Source: Lutibacter citreus
GTDB lineage: Bacteria; Bacteroidota; Bacteroidia; Flavobacteriales; Flavobacteriaceae
Direction of reading: 5' to 3'
Assembly: GCF_003260195.1 (NCBI RefSeq)
Contig: NZ_QEIH01000005.1
Span: forward strand, 372,001 to 436,000
Length of the DNA: 64,000 nt
The translations under genes and the position numbers were made by a program. Positions 7,942 through 15,843 of the stretch are shown here, piece by piece. Positions within the stretch are counted from its first letter, which is position 1. Every line of letters begins with the position of its first letter. The notes under the pieces were generated by a model that ran no database searches, was not told the origin of the DNA, and saw only the letters and a list, made by a program, of their open reading frames with translations.

Positions 7942-9531
7942 CTATTTAAATTCACTAGTAAAGTGCAATTTAACTGTAGGATATTTACTCTGTGTCATTT
8001 GAATTGTAAATGCTGAATCTGCTAAAAACACTAATTGACCTTGTTTGTCTTTGGCCATAAAACGTTGTTTAACACGTTTAAATTCTTTAAATTCTTCGTT
8101 TTTAGGGTCTTCAGGTTCAACCCAACAAGCTTTATGTACGGGTAAGTTTTCGTAACTACATTTAGCACCGTATTCATGTTCTAAACGGTATTGAATAACT
8201 TCATATTGTAATGCACCTACTGTTCCAATAACTTTTCGTCCATTTAAATCTAAGGTGAATAATTGAGCCACACCTTCATCCATTAATTGATCTAAACCTT
8301 TAAATAACTGTTTAGATTTTAAAGGGTCTGCATTATTTACATAACGGAAATGTTCTGGAGAGAAACTTGGGATCCCCTTAAAGTTTAAATTTTCTCCTTC
8401 TGTTAATGTATCTCCAATTTTAAAGTTTCCAGTATCTTGAATACCAACAATATCACCAGGGAAAGATTCATCTACAATCTCTTTCTTTTCTGCAAAAAAG
8501 GCATTTGGACTAGAAAACTTCATTTTTTTGTTTAAACGAACGTGTAAATATGGTGAGTTACGTTTAAAAGTTCCCGACACAATTTTTATAAAAGCTAAAC
8601 GGTTACGATGATTAGGATCCATATTAGCGTGTATCTTAAATACAAAACCAGATAATTTTTCCTCTTTAGAATCTACCAATCGCTCTTCAGATTTTTTTGG
8701 TTGTGGAGAAGGAGCAATTTCAATAAAACAATCTAGCAATTCTTTAACACCGAAGTTATTTAATGCAGAACCAAAAAATACAGGTTGTAAATCTCCATTT
8801 AAATATTCTTCTTTGTTAAATGGCGGGTATACTTCTAGTACTAATTCTAATTCTTCTCTAAGTGTTTCGGCTGCTTTGTTTCCAATTATTTCATCTAATT
8901 CAGGAATCGAAATATCTGTAAATTCAACTCCTTCAGAAACAATTTGTTTTTTATCACCTGAAAAAACATTTAATTTTTTTCCGTAGATATTATAAATACC
9001 TTTAAAATCGTACCCCATTCCAATAGGAAAACTTAATGGGGTTACTCTTAAACCTAGTTTTTGTTCTACTTCATCTAATAAATCAAAAGCATCTTTACCT
9101 TCTCGGTCTAATTTGTTAATAAAAACAATCATTGGTATTTTACGCATTCTACAAACTTCTACCAATTTTTCAGTTTGTGTTTCAACACCTTTTGCAACAT
9201 CAATAACAACAATTACACTATCTACTGCAGTTAAAGTTCTAAAGGTATCTTCAGCAAAATCTTTATGTCCAGGAGTATCAAGAATGTTTATTTTTTTGTC
9301 TTTATATATAAAAGCTAATACAGAAGTAGCAACAGAAATACCACGTTGACGTTCTATTTCCATGAAATCGGAAGTAGCTCCTTTTTTAATTTTATTATTT
9401 TTTACAGCTCCAGCTTCTTGAATAGCACCACCATAAAGTAATAATTTTTCAGTAAGTGTTGTTTTACCCGCATCAGGATGTGAAATAATACCAAAAGTTC
9501 GTCTTCTCTTTATTTCTTCTAAAAAATTCAT
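7942..9531 (-). CDS. prfC: Peptide chain release factor 3 (RF3)
   Basis: A 529-residue translational GTPase that recycles RF1/RF2 from the ribosome. G1 is SHPDAGKTT (17-25), switch II is DTPGHKDF, and the NKLDR G4 motif follows; the C-terminal half has the RF3-specific GFVFKIHANMDPNHRNR, and the ending region EHEYGAKCSYENLP. Length agrees with RF3 (~530) and is shorter than EF-G. Its own TATATTTG promoter lies 18 bases upstream of the start. It is the only gene on its transcript by position, between two convergent/divergent neighbours. Confidence 0.96.
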   Translation of the reverse strand: MNFLEEIKRRRTFGIISHPDAGKTTLTEKLLLYGGAIQEAGAVKNNKIKKGATSDFMEIERQRGISVATSVLAFIYKDKKINILDTPGHKDFAEDTFRTLTAVDSVIVVIDVAKGVETQTEKLVEVCRMRKIPMIVFINKLDREGKDAFDLLDEVEQKLGLRVTPLSFPIGMGYDFKGIYNIYGKKLNVFSGDKKQIVSEGVEFTDISIPELDEIIGNKAAETLREELELVLEVYPPFNKEEYLNGDLQPVFFGSALNNFGVKELLDCFIEIAPSPQPKKSEERLVDSKEEKLSGFVFKIHANMDPNHRNRLAFIKIVSGTFKRNSPYLHVRLNKKMKFSSPNAFFAEKKEIVDESFPGDIVGIQDTGNFKIGDTLTEGENLNFKGIPSFSPEHFRYVNNADPLKSKQLFKGLDQLMDEGVAQLFTLDLNGRKVIGTVGALQYEVIQYRLEHEYGAKCSYENLPVHKACWVEPEDPKNEEFKEFKRVKQRFMAKDKQGQLVFLADSAFTIQMTQSKYPTVKLHFTSEFK

Positions 9532-9549
9532 TTGTCAAATTTTGAGGTG

Positions 9550-9557
9550 CAAATATA
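9550..9557 (-). promoter_or_regulatory. -7 element (TATATTTG on minus) for prfC
   Basis: CAAATATA on the plus strand reads TATATTTG on the minus strand, 18 bases ahead of the prfC start. Exact consensus; -33 box not evident. Confidence 0.6.
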
Positions 9558-9649
9558 TGGTATTCTAATTAAAAGATTAAAGAATAACACAATTCAAAAG
9601 TGTTGTAGATTTCAGTTTTTAAATTATTAAAAATTGAATAATCTTTTTG

Positions 9650-9657
9650 TAAATTTG
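9650..9657 (+). promoter_or_regulatory. -7 element (TAAATTTG) for idi
   Basis: TAAATTTG fits TAnnTTTG, 17 bases ahead of the idi ATG. The nearest TTG upstream (9634-9636) is only 13 bases away, closer than usual. Confidence 0.5.
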
Positions 9658-9674
9658 TAACAATTGAAAAAATA

Positions 9675-10193
9675 ATGAAAGAAGAAAAGGTTATATTAGT
9701 AAACGAAAACGATGAGCAAATAGGATTAATGCCAAAAATGGAAGCTCATGAAAAAGCGATGTTACACAGAGCCTTTTCAGTTTTTGTATTTAATAATAAA
9801 AATGAATTAATGTTGCAGCAAAGGGCAGGAGATAAATATCATTCTCCTTTGTTATGGACAAATACATGCTGTAGCCATCAAAGAGATGGAGAAAGTAATT
9901 TAGAAGCAGGGAAAAGACGTTTACAAGAAGAAATGGGTTTTGTTTGTGAGTTAGAAGAAAAAACTTCATTTATTTATAAAGCACCATTTGACAATGGTTT
10001 AACAGAACATGAATTGGATCATGTTATGGTTGGTTTTTATAATGAAAATCCAATTATAAATAGAGATGAAGTTGAAAGTTTTAAATGGATGACTTTAAAG
10101 GCTGTAAAAAATGATATTGAAAATAAGCCTGAAATTTATACAGAATGGTTTAAAATTATTTTTGATAAGTACTATGAATTTATAAATAAGTAA
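9675..10193 (+). CDS. idi: Isopentenyl-diphosphate delta-isomerase, type 1
   Basis: A 172-residue cytoplasmic Nudix-fold enzyme interconverting IPP and DMAPP for isoprenoid synthesis (menaquinone, carotenoids). Residues visible: the N-terminal VNENDEQIGLMPKMEAHE, the active-site NTCCSHQR with catalytic Cys (~residues 66-73), the Nudix-like block AGKRRLQEEMGF, and HELDHVMVGFY with metal ligands. Length is right for the bacterial type 1 enzyme. It is followed after 5 bases by the QueD-type gene, so the two are probably co-transcribed despite unrelated pathways. Confidence 0.95.
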   Translation: MKEEKVILVNENDEQIGLMPKMEAHEKAMLHRAFSVFVFNNKNELMLQQRAGDKYHSPLLWTNTCCSHQRDGESNLEAGKRRLQEEMGFVCELEEKTSFIYKAPFDNGLTEHELDHVMVGFYNENPIINRDEVESFKWMTLKAVKNDIENKPEIYTEWFKIIFDKYYEFINK

Positions 10194-10198
10194 TTGCA

Positions 10199-10609
10199 AT
10201 GAAAGTAACAGTTAATAGAAAAGCACATTTTAATGCTGCCCATAGATTATACAATGCAGATTGGACAGATGCTCGTAATGCAACTGTTTTTGGAAAATGT
10301 GCAAACCCAAATTATCACGGTCATAATTATGAATTAATAGTTTCTGTGAAGGGAGAAATACATCCAGATACTGGGTTTGTTATGGATATGAAGGTTTTAA
10401 AACAACTAATTGAGACTGAAATAGAAGATCAATTTGATCATAAAAATTTAAATGAAGAAGTTGAAGAGTTTAGAAAATTAAACCCAACGGCTGAAAATAT
10501 TTCAGTAGTAATATGGAATAAATTACGTTCTAAAATAGATGCTAATTTGGAGCTCTCAATTACATTATACGAAACACCAAGAAATTTTGTAGTCTATTCA
10601 GGAGAATAG
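10199..10609 (+). CDS. queD: 6-carboxytetrahydropterin synthase (QueD/PTPS family)
   Basis: A 136-residue enzyme of the 6-pyruvoyl-tetrahydropterin synthase fold. Zinc ligands are visible in HFNAAH (11-16) and in NYHGHNY (~38-44); the family block GFVMDMKVLKQL and the DHKNLN motif follow, then PTAENISVVIW and the ending SITLYETPRN. In bacteria this family makes 6-carboxy-tetrahydropterin in queuosine synthesis; biopterin-type members look similar, so the symbol is the likelier option, not certain. Second gene of the idi transcript, ending at a strong bidirectional terminator. Confidence 0.85.
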   Translation: MKVTVNRKAHFNAAHRLYNADWTDARNATVFGKCANPNYHGHNYELIVSVKGEIHPDTGFVMDMKVLKQLIETEIEDQFDHKNLNEEVEEFRKLNPTAENISVVIWNKLRSKIDANLELSITLYETPRNFVVYSGE

Positions 10610-10628
10610 ACGAGAGTTTTATAGACAT

Positions 10629-10662
10629 AAAAAAGCCTATTCAATTTTGAATAGGCTTTTTT
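10629..10662. terminator. Bidirectional terminator between queD and the coiled-coil protein gene
   Basis: A perfect 16-bp stem: AAAAAAGCCTATTCAA (10629-10644), two-base loop, and its complement at 10647-10662, with T-runs in both directions. It serves two convergent genes. Confidence 0.9.
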
Positions 10663-10681
10663 ATGATATATAAGGAAGAAA

Positions 10682-11272
10682 TTAATCTTTTTTCTGCTTA
10701 TTTAATTCATCTTGTAATTTACGCATTGCTTTTTGTTCACGTTCTAATGCTTTTCTTCGGTGATCATCATATTCTACTTCTAATTCTTTAAAATCTTTTT
10801 GAGATTGTTTAGTTACAGTATTACTACTTTTAAACTTTGAAATAAACAATGCCAATAACAATATTAAAACACCTATTATAGAAAACATAATTGTTTTAAA
10901 AAGATCTTTTTCTACTTGAATCCCAAGCAAAGAAATGCTTTCAATTTTACTGTTTAAGGTTGTTATTTCATTTTTTGAATCAGCTAAAGAAATATTTAAA
11001 CTGTCAATTGTTTTTAATTGGCTGTTTATGGTATTGGCTGAACTTAAAATTTCTTTTTTAGAAGCAACTAATGAATCATTAATGTTCCCTTTTAATTTTA
11101 AAAGAGAGTTAAGTTTTATAACTTTATAATCTTGATATTTGTTTGAACTATTAATTAAGCTCTCAAACTGATCGTTTACTGTGCCAGTAGGATTAAATTT
11201 ATTTTTAGTTTGACAAAATGTAATATTCGATATGAATAGAAAAATTGTAAAGATTAATACAGGTATTTTCAT
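10682..11272 (-). CDS. Hypothetical exported, membrane-anchored coiled-coil protein
   Basis: A 196-residue protein not assignable to a characterised family. Residues 1-20 are a signal peptide (ending TFCQT). Residues ~25-60 (FNPTGTVNDQFESLINSSNKYQDYKVIK) form a conserved-looking head, ~60-120 a periplasmic coiled coil, ~126-147 one transmembrane helix (IMFSIIGVLILLLALFISKF), and ~150-196 a charged cytoplasmic coil with repeated E/K/R. Similar flavobacterial proteins are sometimes labelled as a tRNA methyltransferase in databases (from memory, unverified); nothing in the sequence supports that. It follows adenosine deaminase by 22 bases and is probably co-transcribed. Confidence 0.65.
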   Translation of the reverse strand: MKIPVLIFTIFLFISNITFCQTKNKFNPTGTVNDQFESLINSSNKYQDYKVIKLNSLLKLKGNINDSLVASKKEILSSANTINSQLKTIDSLNISLADSKNEITTLNSKIESISLLGIQVEKDLFKTIMFSIIGVLILLLALFISKFKSSNTVTKQSQKDFKELEVEYDDHRRKALEREQKAMRKLQDELNKQKKD

Positions 11273-11294
11273 TGGGTTATAATTTGTTTTGGGT

Positions 11295-12308
11295 TCAAAG
11301 GTCTATATTTTTATTGTAATAAACTTCTAAATCATTTAAATATTGTTCTTTTTTATCATCATTTAAAAAAGAATATTTAAATGAATTTTGAGCCATACCA
11401 TATATATCAAGCTTAGACAGGTTTAAAGCTTGTTGAATTTTCTGATAATTTTTATTAATATGTCCACCAAAATATGCTGGATCATCAGAATTTATGGTAA
11501 TATTAAGTCCTAATTGAAGCATTTCTTTTAAAGGATGATCTTCTAAGTTTTCAACAACTTTAAGTGAGATGTTTGATAGCGGGCATATTGTTAATGCTAT
11601 ATCTCGTTTAATTATTTCATTAACTAAGTTAATATCTTGTAAGCAATTATTACCGTGGTCAATACGTTTAATCTCAAGTAGATTAAGTGCTTCCCAAATA
11701 TAATCGGAATTACCTTCTTCACCAGCATGAGCTACAGGTATATATCCTTCCTTTACAGATGCTTTAAATACATTTTGAAATTTTGAAGGAGGATTGTCTT
11801 TTTCTGAAGAATCTAAACCTACAGATGTAATTAATTCTTTGAATGGTAATGATGATTGTAATGTTTTAAATGCTTCATTTTCACTTAAATGGCGTAAATA
11901 ACTCATTATTAAAATAGAAGTTACACCTAGTTTTTCTTCAGCCATATCACAAGCTCTTGAAATTCCACTTATTACAGTTTCAAACGTAACTCCACGATTT
12001 GTATGAGTTTGTGGATCAAACATTATTTCAAGGTGTTTTACATTTTGTAAAGCACTTTTTTCAAAATAAGAATAAGTTAAATCAAAAAAATCATTTTCTG
12101 TTATTAAAACTTTAGCTCCTTGGTAATAAATGTCTAAAAAATCTTGTAAACAATTAAAATCATAAGCATTTTTAATCTCATTTATAGTTTTATAAGGTAA
12201 TTTAATGTTATTTCTGGTAGCTAGTTTTAGTAGTAATTCAGGTTCTAGGGTTCCCTCAATATGCACGTGAAGCTCAGCTTTTGGTAGGTTATTTATAAAT
12301 GTATCCAT
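11295..12308 (-). CDS. add: Adenosine deaminase
   Basis: A 337-residue TIM-barrel metallo-deaminase converting adenosine to inosine in purine salvage. Zinc and catalytic residues are visible: AELHVHIEGTLEPE (HxH near residues 14-16), VAHAGEEG (His and catalytic Glu, ~193-200), RIDHGNNC, and NSDDPAYFGG (Asp pair near 275). Length matches bacterial Add. No signal peptide. Some family members prefer adenine or 6-aminodeoxyfutalosine; sequence alone does not separate these, but the menaquinone genes here (menB) point to the classical pathway, so adenosine is the likeliest substrate. Confidence 0.88.
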   Translation of the reverse strand: MDTFINNLPKAELHVHIEGTLEPELLLKLATRNNIKLPYKTINEIKNAYDFNCLQDFLDIYYQGAKVLITENDFFDLTYSYFEKSALQNVKHLEIMFDPQTHTNRGVTFETVISGISRACDMAEEKLGVTSILIMSYLRHLSENEAFKTLQSSLPFKELITSVGLDSSEKDNPPSKFQNVFKASVKEGYIPVAHAGEEGNSDYIWEALNLLEIKRIDHGNNCLQDINLVNEIIKRDIALTICPLSNISLKVVENLEDHPLKEMLQLGLNITINSDDPAYFGGHINKNYQKIQQALNLSKLDIYGMAQNSFKYSFLNDDKKEQYLNDLEVYYNKNIDL

Positions 12309-12416
12309 CGGGTAAATATAAACTTTTGAATAAATTTTAGCTTATAATTTTTAACAAAATCTATTTTTAGAAAAAAAATCGAAAAATAGAGAATATTTTT
12401 TGTATTTAATATAGTG

Positions 12417-12890
12417 TTAGATTTTATCAGTAAAATTCATATTCTCATCCATTTCTTTTTTTAGATCTACTGCTTGAATATAAATTGACATTTTACTTCT
12501 AAGAAAATATAAGATTACCATTATTAAAACAGCAATTGGAACAGTGTAAATAAATTCAATTTCATCAACATATAGTTCACTATCATTTATAACGGCTATT
12601 AATTGAAATAGGTAAACTGAAATAGGGATTATTAAGACATGTACCCACCAATGCTTATTGGTAATAAACCAAATTATTAAAAATAAAAAAGGAACAAATT
12701 TTCCAAAAAAAGTATATAAAAAACTTTGTACATCTCCATAATATCCGCCTTTTAAGGTGCCGAAAAACATATCATATGTTTCAATATTAGGAGGGATTGC
12801 TCGGTATAGATATAAAAGATATGGGGTTGATATTATTAAAAGAATAATGAAACTTCCTAATAATAAAGATTTTCTCTTTTGATTTTTCAT
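12417..12890 (-). CDS. Hypothetical four-helix membrane protein
   Basis: A 157-residue integral membrane protein with hydrophobic segments near 9-28, 62-78, 84-103 and 112-132 (for example SLLLGSFIILLIISTPYLLY and VPIAVLIMVILYFL) and a short charged C-terminus. No motif links it to a known family. It lies alone on the minus strand, about 110 bases ahead of add, with its own start region; nothing suggests a function. Confidence 0.65.
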   Translation of the reverse strand: MKNQKRKSLLLGSFIILLIISTPYLLYLYRAIPPNIETYDMFFGTLKGGYYGDVQSFLYTFFGKFVPFLFLIIWFITNKHWWVHVLIIPISVYLFQLIAVINDSELYVDEIEFIYTVPIAVLIMVILYFLRSKMSIYIQAVDLKKEMDENMNFTDKI

Positions 12891-12957
12891 TATTAAATTT
12901 TACACTTTTTATTTGAATCAAATATAAATAAAAAAACTAGATTTAAAAGATAACAAC

Positions 12958-12986
12958 AAAAAAACCATAATATTAATATATTATGG
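12958..12986 (-). terminator. Terminator of the 43-residue peptide gene
   Basis: On the minus strand, a perfect 9-bp stem (CCATAATAT with its complement, 12965-12986, four-base loop) is followed by seven Ts (12964-12958). A similar hairpin with the same flank recurs at 13751-13781. Confidence 0.75.
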
Positions 12987-13014
12987 TATATGATTTAAAA
13001 GAGATTAAGTAATA

Positions 13015-13146
13015 TTATCCTTGTCTAGGTATAATTATTTTATCTTTTCTAATTGCTTGATTGTCTGAAGAATTATTAGTCATTGCAATAGTTGCGAAAA
13101 ATCCTGCAACTAGTAATATTCCGAAAATTAATTTTATGTTTTTCAT
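13015..13146 (-). CDS. Small exported peptide (43 aa), intact copy
   Basis: An ATG at 13146-13144 opens a 43-codon frame ending TAA at 13015. The peptide starts MKNIKLIFGILLVAGFFATIA, a canonical signal peptide or single anchor, then a short hydrophilic tail TNNSSDNQAIRKDKIIIPRQG. Support: a TATATTTG promoter at 13178-13185, an AACCCTTAGCAAAATG leader like that of the small lipoprotein at 55.2 kb, a strong terminator right after it, and a diverged second copy at 13.75-13.93 kb that keeps the reading frame. Function unknown; possibly a small secreted or inner-membrane peptide. Confidence 0.7.
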   Translation of the reverse strand: MKNIKLIFGILLVAGFFATIAMTNNSSDNQAIRKDKIIIPRQG

Positions 13147-13177
13147 TTTGCTAAGGGTTAAATAATTAATAATAGTT

Positions 13178-13185
13178 CAAATATA
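13178..13185 (-). promoter_or_regulatory. -7 element (TATATTTG on minus) for the small peptide gene
   Basis: Plus-strand CAAATATA reads TATATTTG on the minus strand, about 31 bases ahead of the ATG at 13146. No good -33 box. Confidence 0.55.
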
Positions 13186-13383
13186 TAAATATTTTAGATA
13201 TAAGCATAGAAAATCCTACTCTATTTTTAAAATTTTTTAAAAATAAAGACACTAGGGCTTTTAAAAAACTGTAATACAGTGATTTAAAGCGGTGAAATTT
13301 TATTTAATAAAATTCCTATTTTGGAGAACTTTAAAAGCAATACTAAATTTTTAAAAAATGAATGATATTTATGTTTTTTAGCG

Positions 13384-13416
13384 AATTACAAATTCTCTCC
13401 GTAACAATTTGTAATT
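13384..13416. repeat. Perfect inverted repeat, REP-like
   Basis: AATTACAAATT (13384-13394) and its exact complement AATTTGTAATT (13406-13416) flank an 11-base loop. No gene or T-run adjoins it, so it is not an obvious terminator. It recalls short palindromes scattered in Bacteroidota genomes, which I cannot test here. Confidence 0.5.
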
Positions 13417-13750
13417 ATGGGGAAGGCTTTTAATAATGCAAAGATATTGAAAAAAATAAATAAAAAATCTATTCTTTTGGGTAAATTATGCGTTTTATTT
13501 CAAAGCTAAACCTTATGTTTTCTATTTATTTTAGTATTATTAGGTGAAATGTGATTGGATTTAGTAAATTCATATTAGTTTATTTAAGTTTTTCTAATTT
13601 ATTAACTTTTTGAGTAGTTTTATAAAGCGAGAATGTTTCTCTTTCAATATTTATAGCTTTTTAATATAGTGTAGGAGCGTAGTGAAAGTAAAAGTAGCAC
13701 TAGCATAGAGAAAACTAATTGTAATAAAACAATAGTTATAGGTTAAAATG

Positions 13751-13781
13751 AAAAAAACCACAATAGTAAGTATTGTGGTTT
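13751..13781 (-). terminator. Terminator of the decayed micro-gene copy (also downstream of the lysozyme-like gene)
   Basis: On the minus strand a perfect 11-bp stem (AAACCACAATA with its complement, loop of 5, 13755-13781) runs into seven Ts. Its flanks (TATGATTTA-GAGA) match those of the terminator at 12958-12986. Confidence 0.75.
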
Positions 13782-13926
13782 ATGATTTATGAGACTTAAA
13801 AACCAGCCATTTCCTAAATGGATGATTTTTATAATAGCTTAATCACTTAATATGCTGTTGCTTAATGTAATTATTGAGATAAATTTAACAATAAGTCTAA
13901 TTCCAAAAATTAATTTGGTATTAAAA
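13782..13926 (-). pseudogene. Decayed copy of the 43-residue peptide gene
   Basis: Minus-strand translation gives KLIFGI (13916-13899) then R-L-I-V-K-F-I-S-I-I, aligning with KLIFGILLVAGFFATI of the intact copy. The start codon is gone (ATG replaced by a non-start triplet with two bases missing nearby), and the position of the intact copy's Gln codon CAA is TAA (13841-13839), an in-frame stop. The downstream hairpin is conserved too. This is best read as a duplicated transcription unit whose second copy died; a diverged non-coding RNA is a less likely alternative. Confidence 0.6.
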
Positions 13927-13984
13927 AAAGCAACTTTTATAAAATAAATTAGCTGCTATAATAGCTACATTATATAAATAAAGG

Positions 13985-14602
13985 TTAAACTACTGGTTTT
14001 TGATTTGCTTCAATAAAGCTAGTATCAAAACCAGAGAATTCTTTTAAATAATGTTGAAGCGAAGAGCCGTAAGCATCTTTAAATGTATTTTGTCCGTAAC
14101 TTCTCAAATATTTTTTCACATTACCAGCGCCTGCTAAGTGAGCTGCAGCTAAAATACCAGATTCTGTAATTTCTACTCCGTTTATTTTTTTTCCAACACT
14201 TCTCTTAATGTCTTTTCTTAATATCCATTTGTTTAATGAACACAAAGCAACAAACGCCTCTTCTTGTAATTCAGGATTGTTAAGAAATGTTGTTGTGTTG
14301 TAAATTTTGAAACGTTCTAATGTAGATTTTCCAAATTGATACTTTCCTAAATAGCCTAATGTGTTTACTGTTTCATATTTACCTTGTGATTCTTTAAAGC
14401 CAACAGCTTCTCTAAAACCATTAAATGAATTTCCGGTAAATGGTATGTTAATAGATTCTGAATTACTTTCGTCTTCGCTAGGAACTGAAGATTTGTAAAA
14501 ATGAACATTTTTTGAATTCAAATTAAAAGTTTTGCTTTCTGAAAAACTAGAAACAAAAACAATTAATAGAAGTAAACTTAATAATATTTTTACTTTTTTC
14601 AT
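13985..14602 (-). CDS. Exported lysozyme-like (transglycosylase-fold) protein
   Basis: A 205-residue secreted protein: signal peptide 1-22, a Ser/Asn-rich linker to ~50, then a lysozyme-like domain. The candidate catalytic Glu lies in AVGFKESQGKYETVNTLG, followed by YLGKYQFGKSTLERF, the spacing seen in GH23-like peptidoglycan-cleaving folds; ILAAAHLAGAGNVKKYLRS is the matching later block (AHxxGxGxV). Length is that of a single catalytic domain without LysM. Likely acts on peptidoglycan in the periplasm or outside. It is transcribed alone, followed by the relic micro-gene and its terminator. Confidence 0.75.
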   Translation of the reverse strand: MKKVKILLSLLLLIVFVSSFSESKTFNLNSKNVHFYKSSVPSEDESNSESINIPFTGNSFNGFREAVGFKESQGKYETVNTLGYLGKYQFGKSTLERFKIYNTTTFLNNPELQEEAFVALCSLNKWILRKDIKRSVGKKINGVEITESGILAAAHLAGAGNVKKYLRSYGQNTFKDAYGSSLQHYLKEFSGFDTSFIEANQKPVV

Positions 14603-14807
14603 AATTTAAAGGTTTTAATATCCTTGTAAATTTAAGCCTGCAAAATTAACATAAATATTAATACCTGCAACAAATACCTGTTAAAATATTTTTTGTTAAT
14701 ACATATTTAACAAAACTCCTTAGTTATTGTGAATTATTTAACATATTGTGGTTGAAAATTAAAAATTTCAAAAAAAATATAAATTATTTATTTGAGAAAA
14801 CTATAAT

Positions 14808-15842
14808 TTATCTATTAACACCTTGTTTGTTTAACCAATTTTGATATTTAAACGCATTTTTGTTGTGTTGTGATAACGTTTTCGCAAATTCATGTTTACC
14901 TATATTGGTAACGCTTGCGCACATAAAATAGTATTGGTGTATTGCAGGATTTAGAACTGCATTTATAGATGAAATATCTGGCATTGAAATTGGGCCAGGA
15001 GGAAGACCTTGATTTTTATAGGTATTATAAGGGGAGTCTATTTCTATATCTTTTGTTAAGACTCTTTTAATAACAACAGTATTGCCTAATTTTTTTTTCA
15101 AAGCAAAAATTATTGTTGGATCTGCCTGTAAAGGCCATTTACCTTTAAGTCTGTTTAAATATAAACCAGCAACTATAGGTCTTTCGCTTATATCTGCTGT
15201 TTCTTTTTGAACTATAGAGGCTAAAGTTATTACTTCAAATTTAGATAAATTTAGTTTTTTTGCTTTTTGTAATTTTGAAGGACTCCAAAAATGATTAAAC
15301 TCTTGAAGCATTTTTTTTCTAAATTCATTAGCAGATGTATTCCAATAAAACTCGTAAGTATTAGGAATATACATGCTTAAGGAATTATTTTTATGAAACC
15401 CATTTTTAATTATAAAATCAGTTTCTGTGAAAGAATTTAATAATGAAATTGAATCAGCTTCAATTTGCTCAGAGATTCTACCTGCTAATTTTTCAAAAGA
15501 GTCTTGATTGTTGAATGATAATTTAACTGTTGTTTGTTTTCCGCTTCTTAAAAGGTTTACTAAATCATTATTATTCATTCCTTCCTTAATGTGATATTTA
15601 CCAGGTTTTATAACATTATGGTAATTTTTTTTATTTGCAACCCACGTAAATGGTTTTACTCTTTTAAGAAAAGGACGTAGTATATTTTCAATATCTTGGT
15701 AATTACTATTGGTAGGAATGTATACAAAACCATCTTTTACAGTATTTGGTTTGTATATTTTAGTGTAATAATTAAAAGCTAAAACTCCACCAATAATTAG
15801 TAATAGACTAATTATTAAAATAATAATTCTTTTTAAGTTCAT
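14808..15842 (-). CDS. mltG: Endolytic murein transglycosylase MltG
   Basis: A 344-residue inner-membrane enzyme that cuts nascent peptidoglycan strands. Residues ~5-25 form the single N-terminal anchor, ~30-110 a LysM-like region (VFKPGKYHI-type phrase VIKPGKYHIKEGM), then the YceG catalytic domain with LASIVQKETADISERP containing the catalytic Glu, VAGLYLNRL, LQADPTIIFAL, and NTYKNQGLPPGPISMP. All hallmarks of MltG are present at normal length. It is the last gene of dapF-acetyltransferase-mltG, one base after the acetyltransferase stop. Confidence 0.95.
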   Translation of the reverse strand: MNLKRIIILIISLLLIIGGVLAFNYYTKIYKPNTVKDGFVYIPTNSNYQDIENILRPFLKRVKPFTWVANKKNYHNVIKPGKYHIKEGMNNNDLVNLLRSGKQTTVKLSFNNQDSFEKLAGRISEQIEADSISLLNSFTETDFIIKNGFHKNNSLSMYIPNTYEFYWNTSANEFRKKMLQEFNHFWSPSKLQKAKKLNLSKFEVITLASIVQKETADISERPIVAGLYLNRLKGKWPLQADPTIIFALKKKLGNTVVIKRVLTKDIEIDSPYNTYKNQGLPPGPISMPDISSINAVLNPAIHQYYFMCASVTNIGKHEFAKTLSQHNKNAFKYQNWLNKQGVNR

Positions 15843-15843
15843 T

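Larger units (their letters stand above)
13147..13750. other. Gene-free AT-rich stretch between the two micro-gene copies
   Basis: About 600 bases without a credible reading frame on either strand. It contains the small-peptide promoter (13178-13185), a perfect 11-bp inverted repeat at 13384-13416 and a more GC-rich patch at about 13670-13715. I recognise no RNA gene. It may be decayed sequence left by an insertion or deletion. Confidence 0.5.

Noticed and set aside
9113..9349. 78-codon plus-strand frame inside prfC
   Set aside because: Antisense shadow of a highly conserved GTPase region; low-complexity Ser/Thr-rich translation with no motif or promoter.
10682..11272. tRNA (guanine-N1)-methyltransferase as product of the coiled-coil gene
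   Set aside because: The protein has a signal peptide, coiled coils and one membrane helix and no SPOUT-type knot motifs.
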